Assembly (NCBI GenBank): GCA_002424525.1
Contig: DIKJ01000089.1
Span: 1-8,254, forward strand
Direction of reading: 5' to 3'
Origin: Bacteroidales bacterium UBA5621
Lineage (GTDB): Bacteria > Bacteroidota > Bacteroidia > Bacteroidales > VadinHA17
DNA: 8,254 bases
Below the pieces are notes generated by a model. That model had not been told where the DNA came from and did not search any database. It was given only the letters and a program-made list of their open reading frames with translations. The position numbers and the translations under genes were made by a program. Shown here in pieces: positions 5,633 to 8,254 of this stretch (the first letter of the stretch is position 1; every line of letters begins with the position of its first letter).

Positions 5633-7609
5633 CTATTTTATAAAAATGACTTTCTTTATCTTCTGCTGTAACCCAGTTTCCAGTTTTATCATGTATATGC
5701 CGGACGATACCTCAGGTGAGTCCCATAGAACTGAATAATCACCCGACTGAAGCACCTGATCAATCAACACACTAACCATCTGTCCGGAAATATCAAGAAC
5801 CGACAATTTTACCCGGCCGGCCTCACTTATCCTATAATTTATACTAAGGTTTCCAGGGGAGGGATTAGGATAAATATGAAGTCCATGAATTTTGTTTTCG
5901 ATTTCACTGATCTCCTCTCTGGCTGTATCGATATTGATTCTGAACGATTTAAAAGCATCTGCAAGAATCATATCTTCTCTGAGAACAATTGTCTGACTGC
6001 ATCTGTAGTATTTGTTTTTTTCAGTATCCTGAAACCTGAATTCAACAACCTCTCCCTGGCTGACATTGCTGTGTATCATCAGTGTAAAAAGCCACTCATC
6101 AAGAGGTTCAAAATAGACCGGTGAAGATACGCCCCGTATCTGACCATCCATCAGGGCATATAAAATGCCTTTGTCAGAACCAGCAGGGACACCGTCGAGG
6201 CAGACGCTGACTGTAACCGATCCGTTGAATTCAAAAGCTGAAGGATCAAACAACGAATCATTTTTTTTAACCGGTCGAATCTCTCCTTTCTTTGTGCCTT
6301 CGCCCGGGTAGATCAGAGTTCCCGGCCTGGCCAGCTTTATCATGTATCCCTCAGTGGGTGTCATGTATTCAAGAGTTCCAAGCCAGCCTGTTCCTTCATA
6401 GTAAGTTGCAGAAGCAGTCTGATTCTTGATATAGTCGAGATGTGAAAATGACATAGAAGAGAGGGCTTCGCTCAGTGGTAGCTGTTCGTATGGCAGATAA
6501 CCCAGCCAGTTCCAGCCTGTAACAAGATTAATCGGATTCGTGGCAGGATCAATCGGCTCACCTTTGAAAGAGGCTTCACAGTTGTTCATAAGCCTTGTTT
6601 TATAAAAAGTGACCGGATTAAGATGATCCAATGTGCCATGCCAGCCAAATCCCGGATAAAAAGCAGAAAAGCCTTTCTGATCCTTTATATAGTCTCCTGA
6701 AGAAGTACATGATGGCAGGATATTCCCCGGGGTCATGTCATTATGCATTGCATTGACAGAGAACCAGCTCCAGCCTGAAGGAAGTGAGACTTTGAAGTCA
6801 ACAGCCGGGATCTCATTAATAATTACTATAGTTGGCGGAGATATATTTCCGCATCCGTTGGTTACAGTAAATCCATATGATCCAGGTACCAGGCCATCAA
6901 CAGTATAGCTGGTGCCGCTTCCGGCAACAGCACCCGGATTAATTGTCCAGTTTCCGGGAGGAAGGCCTGTTAATTCGACACTTCCGGTCGGATTCCCCAC
7001 TGAAGGTTGCCGTATCGTCCCGATAACCGGTGCCGCAGGAGTGGGGTTGACTGCTACGTTTATACTTCTGTAACATCCTGTACTTAATGTATAGTAAATG
7101 GCTGCAGTTCCTGTGGTTATTCCTCTGACCTGACCACTAACGGACTGAACAGTAGCTATTCCCGGAGATCCACTGCTCCAGGTCCCGCCTGATGTAATGT
7201 TTTCCAATTTAATGTTCTGATCGATGCAGACAAATGTACTACCGGTTATAGGTGCCGGTAACGGATTGACTGTTACTGTTGTACTTGAGTTGGCCGTTTG
7301 CCCGCTGATGTCAGTAATCACTACTGAAAATACCTCCCCGTTTACGGCTCCTGTTGCCACGGGATTCCGTGCCGTATTGTTGCTGAAAGTTGCTGAACCG
7401 TTAGTGCTCCACAGCCATGCTACTGCATAACCGCCGGTCTCATACAGGTTAACAGGAGCACCCTCGCAAACCGGACCTGAATTTGAGGCCGTCGCTGTCT
7501 GGGCAATAGTCTCGTTGGGGATCATTAGGAACAAAATACCTGAAACCATAAATCCCAGGATTTTCCGATCAATTGAGGATCTGCATAAAACACGAAACAA
7601 AGTTTTCAT
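5633..7609 (-). CDS. Secreted multidomain surface protein with T9SS type A sorting domain
   Basis: This is a 658-residue extracellular protein with no recognised enzymatic motif. Layout: a signal peptide at about 1-36 with a longish charged n-region (ILGFMVSGILFLMIPNETIAQ); a PKD/Ig-like domain at about 38-115; a bacterial Ig-like domain at about 118-190 (GTWSSGSPGIATVQSVSGQV); one copy of the adhesin-type repeat at 193-268; two tandem GWxW modules at about 275-435; the RG-containing shared module at 454-560; and a type A T9SS sorting domain at 577-658 starting IYPNPSPGNLSINY. The ATG at 7607-7609 is the only start giving a full signal peptide. It is first in the cassette: its TAG lies 29 nt before the adhesin ATG, so co-transcription is likely. 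Type A domains are normally cleaved by PorU, leaving the protein surface-anchored or released. Its domain sharing with the adhesin suggests a partner surface component; the function is unknown. Confidence 0.87.
   Translation of the reverse strand: MKTLFRVLCRSSIDRKILGFMVSGILFLMIPNETIAQTATASNSGPVCEGAPVNLYETGGYAVAWLWSTNGSATFSNNTARNPVATGAVNGEVFSVVITDISGQTANSSTTVTVNPLPAPITGSTFVCIDQNIKLENITSGGTWSSGSPGIATVQSVSGQVRGITTGTAAIYYTLSTGCYRSINVAVNPTPAAPVIGTIRQPSVGNPTGSVELTGLPPGNWTINPGAVAGSGTSYTVDGLVPGSYGFTVTNGCGNISPPTIVIINEIPAVDFKVSLPSGWSWFSVNAMHNDMTPGNILPSCTSSGDYIKDQKGFSAFYPGFGWHGTLDHLNPVTFYKTRLMNNCEASFKGEPIDPATNPINLVTGWNWLGYLPYEQLPLSEALSSMSFSHLDYIKNQTASATYYEGTGWLGTLEYMTPTEGYMIKLARPGTLIYPGEGTKKGEIRPVKKNDSLFDPSAFEFNGSVTVSVCLDGVPAGSDKGILYALMDGQIRGVSSPVYFEPLDEWLFTLMIHSNVSQGEVVEFRFQDTEKNKYYRCSQTIVLREDMILADAFKSFRINIDTAREEISEIENKIHGLHIYPNPSPGNLSINYRISEAGRVKLSVLDISGQMVSVLIDQVLQSGDYSVLWDSPEVSSGIYMIKLETGLQQKIKKVIFIK
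5636..5881 (-). other. Type A T9SS C-terminal sorting domain
   Basis: This codes the final 82 residues of the upstream protein. The family signature is clear: GLHIYPNPSPGNLSINY, then VKLSVLDISGQMVSVL, GDYSVLWDSPEVSSGIYMIKL and a basic KIKKVIFIK end. In the family this domain is the export signal for the T9SS and is removed on the cell surface. Confidence 0.9.
5930..6250 (-). other. Shared ~105-residue module, copy in type A protein
   Basis: Residues about 454-560 read FDPSAFEFNGSVTVSVCL, KGILYALMDGQIRGVSSPVY, WLFTLMIHSNVSQGEVVEF and TIVLREDMILADAFKSF. They align in order with residues 26-130 of the adhesin: NGSVT, the RG motif, F.LM..SN...GE...F, and V...NMI. The two copies sit at opposite ends of their proteins. 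Confidence 0.7.
6305..6787 (-). repeat. Two tandem GWxW modules in the type A protein
   Basis: Residues about 275-342 (LPSGWSWFSVNAMHN, SGDYIKDQKGFSAFY, FGWHGTLDHLNPVTFYK) and 361-435 (LVTGWNWLGYLPYEQ, HLDYIKNQTASATYY, TGWLGTLEYMTPTEGYMIK) are two diverged copies of one module. Conserved features are GWxW, DYIK, a GWxGTL strand and a closing P..(F/G)Y.(T/I)K. Modules like this recur in Bacteroidota secreted proteins; the role is probably structural or binding. Confidence 0.75.
6806..7033 (-). repeat. Ninth, divergent copy of the adhesin 86-residue repeat, in the type A gene
   Basis: Residues 193-268 read APVIGTIRQPSVGNPTGSVE, then LTGLPPGNWTINPG, GSGTSYTVDGLVPGSYGFTVT and a VIINE end. This matches the adhesin repeat consensus from end to end, but is about 10 residues shorter. 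It lacks the first cysteine (PSV instead of PTC) and has NGCGN where other copies have GCTS. Confidence 0.82.
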
Positions 7610-7695
7610 AGCTAATTTTACTTAAAATTTCCGTGATTCTTTCTTTCGCCGATTGATCCTCCAATTTACGAAAAATCTTCCAAGTGAAATGTTAA

Positions 7696-7727
7696 ATTTA
7701 GTATTTAAATGTTTTGATTTAGTATTT
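7696..7727. promoter_or_regulatory. 11-bp direct repeat with 21-bp spacing upstream of the cassette
   Basis: ATTTAGTATTT occurs exactly at 7696-7706 and again at 7717-7727. The start-to-start spacing of 21 bp is two helical turns, placing both copies on the same DNA face, about 90-120 bp upstream of the first gene's ATG. This is the geometry of a paired activator or repressor site, but A/T-rich chance repetition is possible. Confidence 0.35.
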
Positions 7728-7732
7728 CGAGG

Positions 7733-7804
7733 GTGTAACGGTGTAACTGTATAGCGGTATTGGGGTGCAGTGGCCTAATGGTGCAGCGGTAAAGCGGTGA
7801 GATG
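7733..7804. repeat. Degenerate octamer tandem repeat (GTGTAGCG-like)
   Basis: Successive 8-nt units read GTGTAACG, GTGTAACT, GTATAGCG, GTATTGGG, GTGCAGTG, GCCTAATG, GTGCAGCG, GTAAAGCG, with a weaker ninth GTGAGATG. Most agree at 5-7 of 8 positions with a GTGTAGCG consensus. The phase is constant across about 64-72 bp. Confidence 0.75.
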
Positions 7805-7850
7805 TGAGCTATAAGCAATGAGTTGTGAGTTATTGCCAACTGCCAACTGC
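7805..7850. repeat. Two abutting heptamer arrays (TGAGTTA-like then TGCCAAC)
   Basis: Units are TGAGCTA, TAAGCAA, TGAGTTG, TGAGTTA at 7805-7832, one extra T, then TGCCAAC, TGCCAAC, TGC at 7834-7850. The array follows the octamer repeat directly, so the period switches from 8 to 7 nt. Confidence 0.75.
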
Positions 7851-7880
7851 TTTGTCAGCCGTAGCTTCAGCGAAGGCTGG
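7851..7880. repeat. Hairpin-forming element inserted in the TGCCAAC heptamer array
   Basis: GTCAGCC at 7854-7860 pairs with GGCTGGC at 7875-7881 (one G-T wobble). Inside it, TTC at 7866-7868 pairs with GAA at 7872-7874 around an AGC loop, with GTAGC bulged. The heptamer motif resumes immediately after as CCAACTGC at 7881-7888. There is no adjoining T-tract, so a terminator is unlikely; it resembles a small REP-like palindromic element. Confidence 0.55.
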
Positions 7881-7917
7881 CCAACTGCTACTTCTCAATT
7901 CTTTATTTTTTCTTGCT

Positions 7918-7945
7918 CTGAGCCCTGAGCCCTGCGCTCTGCGCT
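7918..7945. repeat. Heptamer tandem repeat CTGAGCC/CTGCGCT
   Basis: There are four in-phase 7-nt units: CTGAGCC, CTGAGCC, CTGCGCT, CTGCGCT. Two exact pairs sit side by side, suggesting stepwise slippage duplication of diverging units. Confidence 0.75.
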
Positions 7946-8068
7946 TCTTCTACTCCGGGCATGCTTTCGCCCCGTCAGTCACATGGTTTTGGACCAACAT
8001 CCGGGGGTTGAAAAACAACAGCAGAACCCGATAACAAGCTTAATAACAACAGCTTAGTAATAGGAAAC

Positions 8069-8092
8069 AAAAAACAGAAAAATCCTTTTCTG
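8069..8092 (-). terminator. Candidate A/T-rich rho-independent terminator, minus strand
   Basis: On the minus strand CAGAAAA (8092-8086), loop GGAT and TTTTCTG (8081-8075) form a perfect 7-bp stem, followed by a run of six T (8074-8069). The stem has only two G-C pairs and would be weak. If real, it would end a minus-strand transcript entering from beyond 8254 and separate it from the cassette. Confidence 0.35.
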
Positions 8093-8176
8093 CATGAAAT
8101 TTACTGTGTTAAAAAAACGTGTTAAGTTCTGCATTATTTTGCTTTCGGAAAGCTAAAGTATATAATAAAAAAATAC

Positions 8177-8195
8177 GGTCATTTTTTATTTGACC
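8177..8195. repeat. Small inverted repeat GGTCA-N9-TGACC
   Basis: GGTCA at 8177-8181 and TGACC at 8191-8195 are exact inverted copies around a T-rich 9-nt spacer. It could be an operator half-site pair or a weak hairpin; nothing else in the sequence supports a specific role. Confidence 0.35.
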
Positions 8196-8230
8196 AAGGG
8201 GGGGAAAGCGGGGACAAACTGCTGAAAAAA

Positions 8231-8254
8231 GCGTAGAGCGTAGAGTGTAGAGCG
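8231..8254. repeat. Heptamer tandem repeat GCGTAGA running off the window
   Basis: Units are GCGTAGA, GCGTAGA, GTGTAGA, then GCG at the window edge, so the array is probably longer than seen. The unit differs from the heptamers at 7805-7850, 7918-7945 and 985-1026. Confidence 0.7.

Larger units (their letters stand above)
7610..8254. other. 645-bp gene-free, repeat-rich region upstream of the cassette
   Basis: I see no convincing coding sequence here on either strand. The one longer open frame (plus strand 7825-8034) is built largely from the tandem repeats and has no recognisable domain. The region splits into an A/T-rich proximal part (7610-7730) that probably holds the cassette promoter and leader, a mosaic of short degenerate repeats (7733-7945), a non-repeat stretch (7946-8060), and an A/T-rich distal part with small inverted repeats. 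These include GCTTT-CGG-AAAGC at 8141-8153 and a G7 run at 8198-8204. No consensus Bacteroidota promoter (TTG, about 19 nt, TAnnTTTG) could be placed with confidence. Confidence 0.65.

Noticed and set aside
7661..7683. Promoter candidate on the minus strand: TTG at 7681-7683 and TAAATTGG at 7661-7668.
   Set aside because: The spacing of 12 nt is far from the roughly 19-21 nt of the Bacteroidota consensus, and the -7 element has a mismatch.
7693..7700. TAAATTTA as a -7 element for the first gene.
   Set aside because: It matches 7 of 8 positions of TAnnTTTG, but no TTG lies at the expected distance upstream, and the sequence is a simple A/T palindrome.
7950..8000. Minus-strand mini-frame of 16 codons ending in GAKACPE.
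   Set aside because: It is too short and has no supporting upstream signal. It might be a fragment of a recurrent element, but nothing here proves it.
7825..8034. Plus-strand open frame of 69 codons in the upstream intergenic region.
   Set aside because: Much of it translates the TGCCAAC and CTGAGCC/CTGCGCT heptamers and the hairpin element. The product has no recognisable family and the frame begins inside a repeat.
1..8254. tRNA, rRNA, riboswitch or insertion-sequence signatures.
   Set aside because: No cloverleaf, conserved rRNA segment, transposase motif or terminal inverted repeats with target duplication could be recognised on either strand.

Overview
The window looks like Bacteroidota chromosome. 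All three recognisable genes belong to the type IX secretion system (T9SS) world, which is essentially confined to that phylum. Starts are preceded by A/T-rich sequence rather than a clear Shine-Dalgarno, and the non-coding DNA carries degenerate 7- and 8-nt tandem repeats. The order cannot be fixed from the sequence; a Bacteroidales-like environmental lineage is only a guess.

Layout: everything coding lies on the minus strand and reads from about 7609 down to 14. First comes a 658-residue secreted multidomain protein with a type A T9SS sorting domain (5633-7609). It is followed after 29 nt by a 1517-residue giant adhesin-like protein with a type B, gliding-motility-associated sorting domain (1050-5603). 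After 118 nt comes a 305-residue PorP/SprF-family outer-membrane protein (14-931). The order 'type B adhesin, then SprF-like partner' matches the known sprB-sprF arrangement, so the three genes are best read as one surface-protein export cassette, probably one operon. The PorP/SprF-like protein would serve the adhesin, and the type A protein would be a co-expressed surface or secreted companion.

The adhesin is dominated by eight copies of an 86-residue (258 bp) repeat, arranged 4 + 4 around a 173-residue insert. A ninth, divergent copy sits in the neighbouring type A protein. A separate module of about 105 residues is also shared, at the N-terminus of the adhesin and near the C-terminus of the type A protein. 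The two proteins therefore appear assembled from a common set of domains.

The 645 bp upstream of the cassette (7610-8254) shows no convincing gene. It holds an 11-bp direct repeat spaced by 21 bp, a patchwork of octamer and heptamer degenerate tandem repeats, a small hairpin element that interrupts one heptamer array, a weak minus-strand terminator candidate and another heptamer array running off the window end. A further heptamer array separates the adhesin gene from the porP/sprF-like gene.

No RNA gene, insertion sequence, CRISPR array or phage feature was found.
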